Shown: piece after piece, positions 27,626 to 36,085 of the stretch | Layout of the letters: the number at the start of each line of letters is the position of its first letter | Numbering within the stretch: the stretch's first letter is position 1 | Origin: Actinomycetaceae bacterium | GTDB taxonomy: Bacteria; Actinomycetota; Actinomycetes; Actinomycetales; Actinomycetaceae | Length of the DNA: 64,000 nucleotides | Reading direction: 5' to 3' | Assembly (NCBI GenBank): GCA_030540715.1 | Contig: JAUNVQ010000007.1 | Coordinates: 41,149-105,148 of the forward strand | Position numbers and translations under genes: made by a program | Notes under the pieces: model-generated | Seen by the model: the letters and a program-made list of their open reading frames with translations, nothing else | Databases searched by the model: none | What the model was told of the DNA's origin: nothing

Positions 27626-28375
27626 TTAGCTTTCAGAGTTGTCTTTGTGTGACTTACGAACATATAAATATCCGGCTAATGCTGTAGCAGATGCCAATAC
27701 GATGGCTGCCCACACACCAAAATGAATCCGAGAAGGCCGGTGCGTAGTCACTGCAGGTGCAGATGCCTGTCCACTTGATACTTGATGAGGTTGTGGCGTG
27801 CCATCTACGCATTCATTGTTGACTGTCAAACCAATCTCTTGTTCAGTAACAGCACCGTCAATAGTAATTTTCGCCTTTGTTGAAAAGTCTGTTTCACCGC
27901 ACGGAAGATCCGTCGGCTTGGGAACCGCTGCCTGAAAACGTAAATAGGCCGAATGTTTTGGCTTCATTTCTTTGATAATGACACCATTGGTTATCATTTT
28001 ATCTTTTTCAGAGTAGTAGTGCGCTGGCTTAGAATCGCTTTGACGAATCAGCTTTACACTGCCTAAGCGTGCCTGTATCTTCGTGGGAATCACAATACGA
28101 ATAATGGCTGTAATGGGTTTATCAGAGAATGTATTTTTTACTCCAGCTTGGTATTCAATAATATCTCCAGGGCGAGCGTGGACACTGTGAAGATAGTGTT
28201 CACCACCGATAACGGTGATACCGCTTGTTATCTGAGGTGGTTTTTGTTCATCATTTTTGGCCACTGCGAAAGCCGTGTATACAGGCAAACAACAAGGAAG
28301 AGTAAGTGCCATTGCGGTAAGAAAAAATATCCATAGCTTTTGAATGTCGGTTTTTTTGTATCTATGGCATGCCAT
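27626..28375 (-). CDS. Secreted, membrane-anchored protein of unknown function
   Basis: A 249-aa protein. It has an N-terminal signal/anchor helix (about residues 14-37, ending near AFAVAKND), an extracellular part of about 165 residues with beta-rich segments (HARPGDIIEYQAGVKNTF, AIIRIVIPTKIQA), a short Pro/Ser/Ala stalk, a C-terminal membrane helix (WAAIVLASATALAGYLYV) and a basic tail. The layout resembles DUF11-like surface domains that add isopeptide-type folds, but identity is not secure. GGGAG eight bases before ATG 28375 supports this start over TTG 28393. Monocistronic, convergent with the small RNA. Confidence 0.65.
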   Translation of the reverse strand: MACHRYKKTDIQKLWIFFLTAMALTLPCCLPVYTAFAVAKNDEQKPPQITSGITVIGGEHYLHSVHARPGDIIEYQAGVKNTFSDKPITAIIRIVIPTKIQARLGSVKLIRQSDSKPAHYYSEKDKMITNGVIIKEMKPKHSAYLRFQAAVPKPTDLPCGETDFSTKAKITIDGAVTEQEIGLTVNNECVDGTPQPHQVSSGQASAPAVTTHRPSRIHFGVWAAIVLASATALAGYLYVRKSHKDNSES

Positions 28376-28545
28376 GGAACAACTCCCTGTCAAAAATCGG
28401 TGTGATTACATCATACAAAATATGGGCTCTCAGCCATATTTGGATGCTTAGGATGCACTGCGAACAATCACTAAGTCACTAAGGATAATGCGTAAATCAG
28501 TCACAAAGAAAAAAGATCGGATTCAAAGGAGGAAGAAGAAAGAAA

Positions 28546-28622
28546 TGGTGGGCGATACTGGATTCGAACCAGCGACCTCTTCCGTGTCAAGGAAACGCGC
28601 TAACCAACTGCGCCAATCGCCC
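28546..28622 (-). tRNA. tRNA-Val(GAC), copy 1
   Basis: A complete 77-nt cloverleaf with encoded CCA (28546-28548). Acceptor GGGCGAT pairs with ATCGCCC, the anticodon loop is TTGACAC (anticodon GAC) and the T arm contains GGTTCGAATCC. The sequence is identical to copy 2 at 39212-39288. It lies downstream of tRNA-Cys in the same direction. Confidence 0.97.
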
Positions 28623-28675
28623 ATACAACAACTCGAACAAGTGTTGCTCGCAGATACTGTTGAAGTATCCAACTG

Positions 28676-28746
28676 AGGTGGGTACGGGATTCGAACCCGT
28701 GTATACGGCTTTGCAGGCCGCTGCCTCGCCTCTCGGCCAACCCACC
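28676..28746 (-). tRNA. tRNA-Cys(GCA)
   Basis: A 71-nt tRNA with acceptor GGTGGGT/ACCCACC, anticodon loop CTGCAAA (GCA) and T arm GGGTTCGAATCCC. CCA is not encoded. It lies between tRNA-Gly and tRNA-Val, but a terminator-like hairpin (28754-28784) separates it from tRNA-Gly. Confidence 0.96.
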
Positions 28747-28753
28747 GAAAGAA

Positions 28754-28784
28754 GAAAAAGCGCTAGCCTAGGCAGGCGTAGCGC
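28754..28784 (-). terminator. Terminator between tRNA-Gly and tRNA-Cys
   Basis: On the minus strand GCGCTA (28784-28779) pairs with TAGCGC (28765-28760), with an inner GCC/GGC extension, followed by TTTTTC. It would end or attenuate transcription from the tRNA-Gly promoter before tRNA-Cys and tRNA-Val. Confidence 0.6.
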
Positions 28785-28794
28785 CTTCACTTCG

Positions 28795-28870
28795 TGGAGC
28801 GGATGACGGGGTTCGAACCCGCGACCCTCACCTTGGCAAGGTGATGCTCTACCAGCTGAGCCACATCCGC
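28795..28870 (-). tRNA. tRNA-Gly(GCC), copy 1
   Basis: A 76-nt tRNA including encoded CCA (28795-28797). Acceptor GCGGATG/CATCCGC, anticodon loop TTGCCAA (GCC), T arm GCGGGTTCGAACCCCG. The 73-nt body is the same as copy 2 at 39305-39377, which lacks the CCA. Confidence 0.97.
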
Positions 28871-28882
28871 AAGTGCTCTCAA

Positions 28883-28912
28883 AGTATATCCAATAAATGG
28901 CTGAAGATACAA
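28883..28912 (-). promoter_or_regulatory. Promoter of tRNA-Gly copy 1
   Basis: On the minus strand TTGTAT (28912-28907), an 18-bp spacer and TATACT (28888-28883). The hexamer ends 12 bases before the tRNA 5' end at 28870, a usual short leader for a tRNA gene. Confidence 0.6.
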
Positions 28913-29020
28913 AATCGAGCACACATTTATGAACAACAAAAAAGACTAAAGGCATCTACCTGGGGCGATAGTTACATAATGTGGTAGAGTGCACCTTTTG
29001 TAACACTTAAAAAGTTGTTC

Positions 29021-30343
29021 TTATTGACCATCGTTACCTAGGGCGGTGCCATATGCTGGAAGATCCAGCACACCATTGCCAGATAGACCAATGACGATTA
29101 CTTCACCATCACGTGCTTCACCAGAACGAATATAGTCCAGAGCTCCTGCAACAGCATGTGTTGATTCAGGAGCGGGAATAATGCCTTCAGTGCGTGCAAC
29201 AACAAGACCATCAGCAAAGGTTTGTTCTTGAGGATAGGCACGTGCTTCCAATAAGCCCTGGTGGTAGGCATGAGACACCATGGGAGCCATACCGTGATAG
29301 CGAAGCCCCCCAGCATGAATAGGATCGGGGACAAAGTCCTTGCCCAGTGAATACATTTTCAATAGCGGTGTCAGACCAGCAATGTCACCATGATCGTAGG
29401 TGTAGTCACCCCTTGTCATTGACGGACAAGCTGCTGGTTCACAGGCAACAATGCGTGTATTCGTGCCTTCACGCAGATTCTTTCCAATGAAGGGGAATGT
29501 CAACCCAGCAAGATTTGAGCCGCCACCAGCACAAGCAAAAATAGTGTCCGCATTGGCTTCGCCGGCTTTTTCAAGCTGAAGCATCGCTTCTTGACCAATA
29601 ACAGTTTGATGGAGCAAAACATGGTTAAGAACCGAGCCTAAAGCATAGTTAACACCCTCTTGGGTGGCGGCAGCCTCAACGGCCTCTGAAATTGCCATCC
29701 CCAAAGAACCGGGGGTGTCAGGGTCTTGCTCAAGGATTGCACGACCTGCAGCTGTTTTATCGGAAGGGCTGGAATGACATATGCCACCATAGGTGCGCAT
29801 CTGCATTTGACGGTAGGGTTTCGATTCGTAGGAAGCACGTACCTGCCATACTTCGGCCGTCATTCCCAAAAGGGCACATGCCATTGACAGTGAAGCCCCC
29901 CACTGGCCAGCACCGGTTTCGGTAGTGAGGGTATGGAAGCCGTCAAGAGAGTTAAAATATGCTTGAGCAACAGCGGAATTGGGTTTGTGGGAGCCTGTAG
30001 GGGATACACCCTCGTACTTAAGATAAATATGCGCCTTCGTTTTCAGTTCGCGTTCTAGGTTGCCTGCACGAATCAGCGGGGCAGGACGCCAATTGGAATA
30101 AATCTCGCGGACAGTTTGCGGGATTTCAATATAACGATCGGTAGTATTGAGTTCCTGCTCGATAAGATGTGGAGGGAAAATTGCTGCCAGATCTTGTGCC
30201 TGAACCGGTTGTTGAGTACCCGGATGAAGGTGTGGGGGTACTGGTTCTGGCAGGTCAGCATGGAGGTTATACCAGTGAGTTGGGATAATCGCACTGACTT
30301 GTTGGTGAAGGGGTTCAAGTGAACGAGGCGCAATATTAGCCAT
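29021..30343 (-). CDS. trpB2: TrpB2-type tryptophan synthase beta-like PLP enzyme
   Basis: A PLP-dependent beta-replacement enzyme of 440 aa. The PLP lysine is in SPTGSHKPNSA, the substrate loop is TETGAGQWG and the phosphate-binding loop is AGGGSNLAG. The long N-terminal extension and the VRASYESKPYR region match the TrpB2 (TrpB-related) class, which does not need TrpA. No trpA, trpC or other trp gene is near. It may make tryptophan from indole or serve another L-serine reaction. ATG 30343 is chosen after AAAGG; an upstream extension of the frame has no homology. A possible promoter TTGGAC-17-TATTCA lies upstream. Confidence 0.88.
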   Translation of the reverse strand: MANIAPRSLEPLHQQVSAIIPTHWYNLHADLPEPVPPHLHPGTQQPVQAQDLAAIFPPHLIEQELNTTDRYIEIPQTVREIYSNWRPAPLIRAGNLERELKTKAHIYLKYEGVSPTGSHKPNSAVAQAYFNSLDGFHTLTTETGAGQWGASLSMACALLGMTAEVWQVRASYESKPYRQMQMRTYGGICHSSPSDKTAAGRAILEQDPDTPGSLGMAISEAVEAAATQEGVNYALGSVLNHVLLHQTVIGQEAMLQLEKAGEANADTIFACAGGGSNLAGLTFPFIGKNLREGTNTRIVACEPAACPSMTRGDYTYDHGDIAGLTPLLKMYSLGKDFVPDPIHAGGLRYHGMAPMVSHAYHQGLLEARAYPQEQTFADGLVVARTEGIIPAPESTHAVAGALDYIRSGEARDGEVIVIGLSGNGVLDLPAYGTALGNDGQ

Positions 30344-30484
30344 AGAGAAATACCTTTGTTGGATTGAATAGGACGTCTCCAGCTTAGGTCCAATAAGACA
30401 CCGAGGAGGCTCAAACTTCACTATGTGGAATGATATTGTCCGCACTGCGATATAGAGGTGACTTCTTTTAGAGAAGTTAAGATA

Positions 30485-31417
30485 CTAATGTGTCTGCGCA
30501 CCTTGATGAAGATCGTTGAAGGCTATCTTTGGCGCAATCGTTCCAACAAAGGGGGCGTTGGAAGTATAGCCGTTATAGAACCATTGACCTTCACGGTTAC
30601 GGAAAAGGCGCCCTCCAAAAACATCGTCGTAAACGATGGGACGTGCACGCTGACACTCCCACGGCCCAAGCATCGACTCTCCGGGGATCAGCCATACCCC
30701 ATGTTTACCTTCTTTGTGAGTAGCCGATATCAGCAGATAACTTTTACCAGCAATATTGTGAGCTTGTACCAGGTGCAGATCGTAGAAAAACCCAGGGGTA
30801 ATTATCGGCGGTTGAAAAAGCCAAATATCCAGATCAGGAGATGTAGCGTAACCAATAACCGCGGCATTTTCTGGCGTAAGATTGCCGGAACAGGCATTGG
30901 CGTGAAGGGTTGTACAAAAATACATGTGCCACATATCGCCGTAGTGAAAAACAAAAGGATCTTTCATCGTTACATGTGGGTAGCTTTGACTGCCGCTATG
31001 ATACCAACGAATGTCTGGCAGAAGAATCTGCGCCTGTCCTTTCACAAAACGAATGCCATCATCGGAATCAGCCCATGATATTGCCTGAGCATATGCGGCA
31101 TGCTCACCCTCATACGGGGATCGCGTTATACCGGTATAAAACATACGCCAGCCCCCTGCCGGCTTGTCAACAACGCATCCAGCGCCCAAAGAAATATCAT
31201 CAAATCCTGTGTCTGGCCCAGGGGAAAGTGCAGGGGGAAGTTCGATCCAGTTATCTAAATCAGAGCTGGTGGCATGCCCAATATGTGCATGAAGGCTTCG
31301 CTGGTTTGGAGCACCGCAGTCGCTGGGGCACTGAAGGTAGAACATGTGATAGCAGTGAAGATACTCGCATATCCAATGATCCCAGATCCACTGATTGTTC
31401 AGCGAAAAAGCATTCAT
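30485..31417 (-). CDS. Five-blade beta-propeller glycoside hydrolase (GH32/GH43-like), lone gene
   Basis: A 310-aa protein without a signal peptide. The N-terminal QWIWDHW carries the likely catalytic nucleophile Asp. VTMKDPFVFHYGDMWHMYF matches the (R)DP transition-state motif of clan GH-J enzymes. Repeating blade segments include IGHATSSDLDNW and GYATSPDLDIW. It is shorter than typical GH32 because the C-terminal beta-sandwich is absent. No PTS, ABC transporter or regulator is near. Substrate (fructoside, arabinoside or mannoside) is undecided. ATG 31417 follows AGAGGA closely. The start of the region upstream is shared with the divergent fusion gene. Confidence 0.75.
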   Translation of the reverse strand: MNAFSLNNQWIWDHWICEYLHCYHMFYLQCPSDCGAPNQRSLHAHIGHATSSDLDNWIELPPALSPGPDTGFDDISLGAGCVVDKPAGGWRMFYTGITRSPYEGEHAAYAQAISWADSDDGIRFVKGQAQILLPDIRWYHSGSQSYPHVTMKDPFVFHYGDMWHMYFCTTLHANACSGNLTPENAAVIGYATSPDLDIWLFQPPIITPGFFYDLHLVQAHNIAGKSYLLISATHKEGKHGVWLIPGESMLGPWECQRARPIVYDDVFGGRLFRNREGQWFYNGYTSNAPFVGTIAPKIAFNDLHQGAQTH

Positions 31418-31809
31418 GGTCCTCTCTTTTCCCCGACCGGCACATCTACTGTATAGTATAGCGATTTGTCAACATTTTTCCTGATATATGCACATCATAG
31501 ACGTGAGACAAAAAGCAGGAAATATCCCCTTGGGTAAGAACATAAAATATGCCTTGAGTGCGAAAATATACCCTTTGAAAAAGAGCGCTTTTGGTGAAAG
31601 CTCATGCTGGTTCTCAAAAGCTTCTGTTGCCCCACTACCTTGAGCTGTTCACACACTGAAGCGTTGTTCGAAGAAAATCTTTGTGGGGAAGCGCTGCGGT
31701 ATCGCCACAGGGACAAAATGTAGCTCAACCTTTTGGACTAAGCGGAGGTAGGTGCAGACACTTAGGGGAGGTGTGCGCATAGAAAGCTCAATCGGTTACA
31801 CTTACAAAT
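31418..31809. other. Divergent intergenic region with three direct repeats
   Basis: 392 bp between the glycosidase and the GNAT-MazG gene. It contains three imperfect copies of AAATATnCCyTTG at 31520-31532, 31545-31556 and 31564-31577, which could be sites for a regulator of the glycosidase. The -10-like TACACT (31797-31802) of the right-hand gene is at the end. No gene was found in it. Confidence 0.45.
31797..31809 (+). promoter_or_regulatory. -10 element for a leaderless transcript
   Basis: TACACT (31797-31802) is followed by seven bases and then ATG at 31810, with no ribosome-binding site. The -35 region (near 31773) is poor. The arrangement predicts transcription starting at or one base before the start codon. 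Confidence 0.5.
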
Positions 31810-32868
31810 ATGATTGAAGCTTTTGAAGTACAAGCAGACGGCATAGTTTTATCGCCGATGCGTAGTGACGATATTCGCACGATTGCGCAGGCCTATGATG
31901 ATCCTCAGATACAACAGTGGACGTCGGTTCCAGTCGATGGTTCGCTCAGTGATGCACAAGAGTTTTATGAGTCTTACTGTCCTCGATTATGGAAAGAGGG
32001 CGGAGCGCACTGGATAATTCGCAAAGAATCCCAGGGCGCTGCTTGCGGAAGTCTTGATATGCGTTTGAAGAGCCCACGGCACTTTGAAATCGGTTACCTT
32101 ATACTTGATGAACATCGAGGCCAAAAGCTCGGTGAAAAAGCAGTGAGTCTTGCCTGCGACACAATGTTTACACGCTTTAACGCAACACGTATTACGTGGA
32201 AAACCTGGGAAAATAACTGGAAGTCGTGGCGGGTTGCCTGGAAATGCGGTTTTCAGCGCGAGGGCGTGATACGAGATTACTATGTGGAAAAATTTCAGGC
32301 AACACGCACTCTGTGGATAGCTGGCCTTACCCCCGATGACAAGCGTTCACCTGCAACAACGTGGGATGGTCCAGGTGGTGCTTTTGGTGGTGAGCAACGA
32401 TCGCCATCACCCAGCGATCCCGAAGCATTAGTGAAACAATTTCATCACGTCTATGGACTACCTATCGTCAGCGATGAACCAACAGTTGATTATGAACGTG
32501 TTCATATGCGTATGTCACTGATTTTTGAAGAAGTAACTGAACTTACTGCGGCAATGTATGGGCCAAAGGCTGCCACAATTATTCAAAGTGCTATTGCCAA
32601 AGCTATTGAGGCCGATGAGTATGAGCGAGACCTTATTGAAACAGCAGATGCTCTTGCGGATCTTGTGTACGTTATTTACGGAATGTGCCTGGAGTCGGGA
32701 ATTAATCTTCCTGCAGTGTTGGAGCAGGTTCAAGCATCAAATATGTCGAAACTCGATGAAAATGGACAACCTATTTATCGCGAAGATGGCAAGGTTTTGA
32801 AAGGTCGAAATTTCTTTGAGCCAAAGATCGCTGCTGCGTTGAAAAAACGTGTGACAGTCGATTGGTGA
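31810..32868 (+). CDS. GNAT acetyltransferase fused to MazG-like NTP pyrophosphatase
   Basis: A single 352-aa reading frame with two domains. Residues about 10-175 are a RimJ/RimL-type GNAT: MRSDDIRTI, the acetyl-CoA loop region IGYLILDEHRGQKLGEKAV, and GFQREGVIRDYYVE. A Gly/Pro/Ser linker (about 178-205) leads to an all-alpha MazG-like domain (about 205-350). This has the Mg-binding EExxE at 240-244 (FEEVTEL), ExxD at 277-280 and Asp284 (ADALADLVYVIYG), followed by SNMSKLDENGQPIYREDGK. MazG-like enzymes hydrolyse NTPs, often damaged ones. Each half is normally a separate gene. The role of the fusion is unknown; a tie between acetylation and nucleotide clean-up is inference. Confidence 0.85.
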   Translation: MIEAFEVQADGIVLSPMRSDDIRTIAQAYDDPQIQQWTSVPVDGSLSDAQEFYESYCPRLWKEGGAHWIIRKESQGAACGSLDMRLKSPRHFEIGYLILDEHRGQKLGEKAVSLACDTMFTRFNATRITWKTWENNWKSWRVAWKCGFQREGVIRDYYVEKFQATRTLWIAGLTPDDKRSPATTWDGPGGAFGGEQRSPSPSDPEALVKQFHHVYGLPIVSDEPTVDYERVHMRMSLIFEEVTELTAAMYGPKAATIIQSAIAKAIEADEYERDLIETADALADLVYVIYGMCLESGINLPAVLEQVQASNMSKLDENGQPIYREDGKVLKGRNFFEPKIAAALKKRVTVDW

Positions 32869-33201
32869 TAACAAGCAAATTCACTTTTTTTGCGCTGAGA
32901 TGACACTTGAGAGCTTTTTATCACCAAATTATGAGAACAAGACGCGTAATTCTTAGCAAAAGAAGTAAAAGTAACATAGACTATGAACAGCGAGGCTTGA
33001 GTGCTGGCAACATTCGCCAGGGTGAAGCTGTCAAGTCTTGTCATGACATGAGCGAAGATTCTGGGACTTATGTAGTCTGGATCAGACCGATTGAAGTGGA
33101 TGACAGAAAAATGTTGCGTATGTGACATTTCATTTTTATCTATCTTCAAGAAGTTAAGCGCCAGCCGTGAGACAATAGCAGAAATTACTCAGGAGGTAAG
33201 A
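32869..33201. other. Intergenic region without a supported gene
   Basis: 333 bp between the fusion gene and the flavoprotein gene. A 72-codon open frame (32907-33125, plus strand) has no ribosome-binding site and no recognised family. The AGGAGGT of the next gene is at 33191-33197. No clear terminator was seen. Confidence 0.5.
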
Positions 33202-34296
33202 GTGGCTAAAGTTGTAGTCGTTGGCGGCGGATACGGTGGTATAACGGTAGCTGGAGGCTTAGACGATGTAGCAGAGGTTGTTCTCGTCGAGCAAAAGGAC
33301 CAGTTTGTCCATCACGCTGCGGCATTGCGTGCTGCGGTGGACTCGGTGTGGGGCCATACGATTTTTATGCCCTACACAAGATTGTTGAAGCACGGTAATG
33401 TGGTGCACGGTACGTGTATGCGTGTTGATGGAACAACGGTCTACGTAGCCGGTCACGAACCTATAGAAGCCGACTATTTAGTGTTGGCGACGGGAACTAC
33501 CTATCCATTCCCAGCCAAGCACATGGTATCGCAGGCTTCAGTGGCCAAGGCTCGCTTAGATCAAACACGTGAAAATCTTGCCCGAGCAAGGCGAGTTATG
33601 CTTGTAGGTGCAGGAACCGTTGGCGTTGAATTTGCGGGGGAGCTGACCTCCACTTTCCCCGATCTTGAAATCATCATGATAGACAAAGAAAACACCATTT
33701 TGGGTACTCCTGGCTATATTGATGAGTTGCGGACGACGATTACCCAGCAGATGGTGGACCGTGGTATCAAGCTGGTCTTAGGCGCACCGCTGGCCTATAT
33801 GCCTCCGACAGATGTTGGAATGCTAGCGACATTCCAAGTTGAGACTCTTGCGGGGGAGTCTATCGAAGCAGATATTTGGTTCCTTTGCTACGGTGCTCAA
33901 ACAGCCTCAGGTTATTTGCATGGTTCCTATTCTGACCTCATGCACTCTAATGGGACAATCAGGGTCGATGAACACATGCGTGTTTCTGGTATGCCCAATG
34001 TATATGCTGTTGGTGATATCACTGATGTTCCCGAATCGAAACGTGCCGATGCGGCACGTGCGCACGCTCGAGTAGTCATTGCTAATATTCGTGACCAGCT
34101 TGCTGGACGTGAGCCCTCGACCACATATGCACCAGGCAAGGAATGGGTTATTTTGCCACTTGGTCCTGACGGTGGAGCTTCTCAGCTTGTTGACCCTGAC
34201 GGTACCGCACGTATCGTTGGAGCTGAAGAAACGGCGGAGATTAAAGGCACGGATCTTATGGTGACGATGATCCGCGGACAGCTGCATTTACCGTAA
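33202..34296 (+). CDS. NAD(P)H:quinone-type FAD oxidoreductase (NDH-2/FSP1-like)
   Basis: A 364-aa pyridine nucleotide-disulfide oxidoreductase fold. FAD motif VVVVGGGYGGITVAG is at residues 4-18 and the NAD motif LVGAGTVGVEFAGEL near 134-148; VYAVGDITDVPESK is the second FAD contact. There is no redox CxxxxC and no membrane segment, consistent with the AIF/FSP1 or NDH-2 type. It probably moves electrons from NADH to a quinone or other acceptor; that is inference. GTG 33202 follows AGGAGGT at 33191-33197, which decides the start against the longer frame beginning at 33091. It is followed after 142 bp by an acidic protein. Confidence 0.87.
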   Translation: MAKVVVVGGGYGGITVAGGLDDVAEVVLVEQKDQFVHHAAALRAAVDSVWGHTIFMPYTRLLKHGNVVHGTCMRVDGTTVYVAGHEPIEADYLVLATGTTYPFPAKHMVSQASVAKARLDQTRENLARARRVMLVGAGTVGVEFAGELTSTFPDLEIIMIDKENTILGTPGYIDELRTTITQQMVDRGIKLVLGAPLAYMPPTDVGMLATFQVETLAGESIEADIWFLCYGAQTASGYLHGSYSDLMHSNGTIRVDEHMRVSGMPNVYAVGDITDVPESKRADAARAHARVVIANIRDQLAGREPSTTYAPGKEWVILPLGPDGGASQLVDPDGTARIVGAEETAEIKGTDLMVTMIRGQLHLP

Positions 34297-34438
34297 ATAT
34301 GGGATAGTGACTCTTTGTCACCGTATTCCTTAACATGACAGTCTCTATCGCGTATCATTACTTATGTAGGTACTTCCGCCTGCGTAACAACGTCTTACAT
34401 GTTTAGTGGCGGTATATTTTGTAAGGGTAGGGCTCGTC

Positions 34439-34885
34439 ATGACACAACTTCCAGGAAATGCACGCGATGCATTAGATAAGCTTTATGAAGCATTCGAGCG
34501 CCATTATGTTACCGCGCATGAATGTGACAACATTTTTGATGAACGTGTTGTTGATTCTGAAGAAGCGCTTCAAGATGCTTTCTTTGTTTATGACCATGTT
34601 CTTTTTGCCGAAACAGGAATGGAACTTCCTTTCGATATTCTTGACGAGGACAATGAGATTCATTTCGTTGAGCACTATGATTCTACGGGCCTTATCACCA
34701 ATGATGATGATTTCGACGAAGATGAAGATGACTTGGAAGATTATGAAGACGAAGACATCAACGACTATGAGGATGACGAATATGAAGTCTATGATGTTGA
34801 CAACAATGATGCTTCTGAGCGCGTAGAATCTAACCAAGTATCCCTTGATAATGGTGACGATACTGACAACGAGATCCCCACGTAG
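34439..34885 (+). CDS. Small acidic conserved actinobacterial protein, unknown function
   Basis: A 148-aa protein. Residues 1-70 are predicted helical (NARDALDKLYEAFERHY, DSEEALQDAFFVYDHVLF). The rest is strongly acidic, with about 45 Asp/Glu in the C-terminal half (DFDEDEDDLEDYEDEDI). Similar proteins in other Actinobacteria are sometimes labelled primosomal protein without evidence. Disorder and negative charge suggest DNA mimicry or cation/protein binding, which is inference. GTAAGGG before ATG 34439 sets the start; an in-frame ATG 33 bases upstream has no site. Convergent with the reductase gene. Confidence 0.7.
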   Translation: MTQLPGNARDALDKLYEAFERHYVTAHECDNIFDERVVDSEEALQDAFFVYDHVLFAETGMELPFDILDEDNEIHFVEHYDSTGLITNDDDFDEDEDDLEDYEDEDINDYEDDEYEVYDVDNNDASERVESNQVSLDNGDDTDNEIPT

Positions 34886-35038
34886 ACATACGGTGACTTC
34901 CTCATATTTTTGACTATTCCCATGGAACGGGCAGGTACCTAGCTACTAATACGCGACCTCGCCTCATATCTGCCATGATGTCGTTGTCCTTACAGAATCA
35001 ATACAGAGAGAGAACAAGAGGGATAACATCGCTAGTTT

Positions 35039-36016
35039 TTAGACGAAGGCGGTGTCTTCTGGATAGCCAATAATTGGTGCCGACACATCAGTTAAAGCTG
35101 ATGCAATCTGATGGGGCAACGTCAAGGAGTCGCCCTCTAGAATTGTTCGAAACTGCTGCGCGCTTCGAGCACCCGAAAGAGCACACGATACATGGTGTTG
35201 GCTAGCAACCCACGCCAGAGCAACCTCAACAGGTTGACGTTCTAATCCATCACTGGCCGCACACACCGACTCAACAATCCCATGAAAACACTTGTCAAGA
35301 TAAGGTTGAACAAAACTTCCCAAATGTGTTGAGGCTGCGCGTGAATCCGGTGGAATTGTTGAACGATATTTTCCAGTCAGTACGCCACGCCCAGCAGGCG
35401 AGGATGCGAAAAAACCAGCACCACATGCAATAGCTGCAGGGATAACCTCACGTTCACAGCCACGCTCCAGCAGTGAATACTCGTTTTCGGCTACCGCAAG
35501 TTCATAGCCTTCAGCCTCTAATGCAGTTGCTAGTCGCGCCAAGGCCCAGCCAGGATAGTTTGATACACCTACATAGCGGGCACGACCAGAGCGAAGCGCC
35601 ATCAACAAAGCTGAAAGTGTTTCACGCCACCGTGTTCGCGGGTCGAATCGGTGTACGAGCCACACATCGATATAGGCAGTACCTAAGCGTTCCAAGGAAG
35701 CATCTAAATTAGATAATAAAGTAGAACGTGAAGTATCAATCAGGTGTTGACCTGTGGAACTGGTAGATACACCGCCCTTTGTGACTAGAATCAAGTCCTC
35801 GCGGTTAAAGTCAGTATCCAGCAGCGTACCTAAAAGTTCTTCGGCTTTACCATCACCATAAGTGGGAGAAGTATCAACGACATTACCCCCATTATTCAGC
35901 AGTAATGTAAGCTGTTCCTTAGCTTCGTGTTCGTCAGTGTCACGACCCCACGTCATTGTTCCAAGACCAATAGGGGCCGCGTAAAGCCCGGTATGTCCTA
36001 CTCTGCTTTTCTCCAT
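35039..36016 (-). CDS. Aldo/keto reductase
   Basis: A 325-aa NADPH-dependent TIM-barrel oxidoreductase. The catalytic tetrad is visible: Asp and Tyr in VVDTSPTYGDG, Lys in LVTKGG and His in VHRFDP. The nucleotide-binding SGARSAQQF lies near the C-terminus. It begins MEKSRVGHTGLYAAPIGLGTMTWG. The substrate is not predictable. Divergent from the HAD gene with only 69 bp between starts, so the two promoters overlap. Confidence 0.92.
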   Translation of the reverse strand: MEKSRVGHTGLYAAPIGLGTMTWGRDTDEHEAKEQLTLLLNNGGNVVDTSPTYGDGKAEELLGTLLDTDFNREDLILVTKGGVSTSSTGQHLIDTSRSTLLSNLDASLERLGTAYIDVWLVHRFDPRTRWRETLSALLMALRSGRARYVGVSNYPGWALARLATALEAEGYELAVAENEYSLLERGCEREVIPAAIACGAGFFASSPAGRGVLTGKYRSTIPPDSRAASTHLGSFVQPYLDKCFHGIVESVCAASDGLERQPVEVALAWVASQHHVSCALSGARSAQQFRTILEGDSLTLPHQIASALTDVSAPIIGYPEDTAFV

Positions 36017-36085
36017 ACACTTAAGGCTAGACGAAAGCAGGTAAACTCTAAAGTTAAGACACAGGAACGTCGCGAAAGGGGAGCA

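Noticed and set aside
32907..33125. 72-codon plus-strand ORF after the GNAT-MazG gene
   Set aside because: No ribosome-binding site, no recognisable family; the predicted protein looks random in composition.
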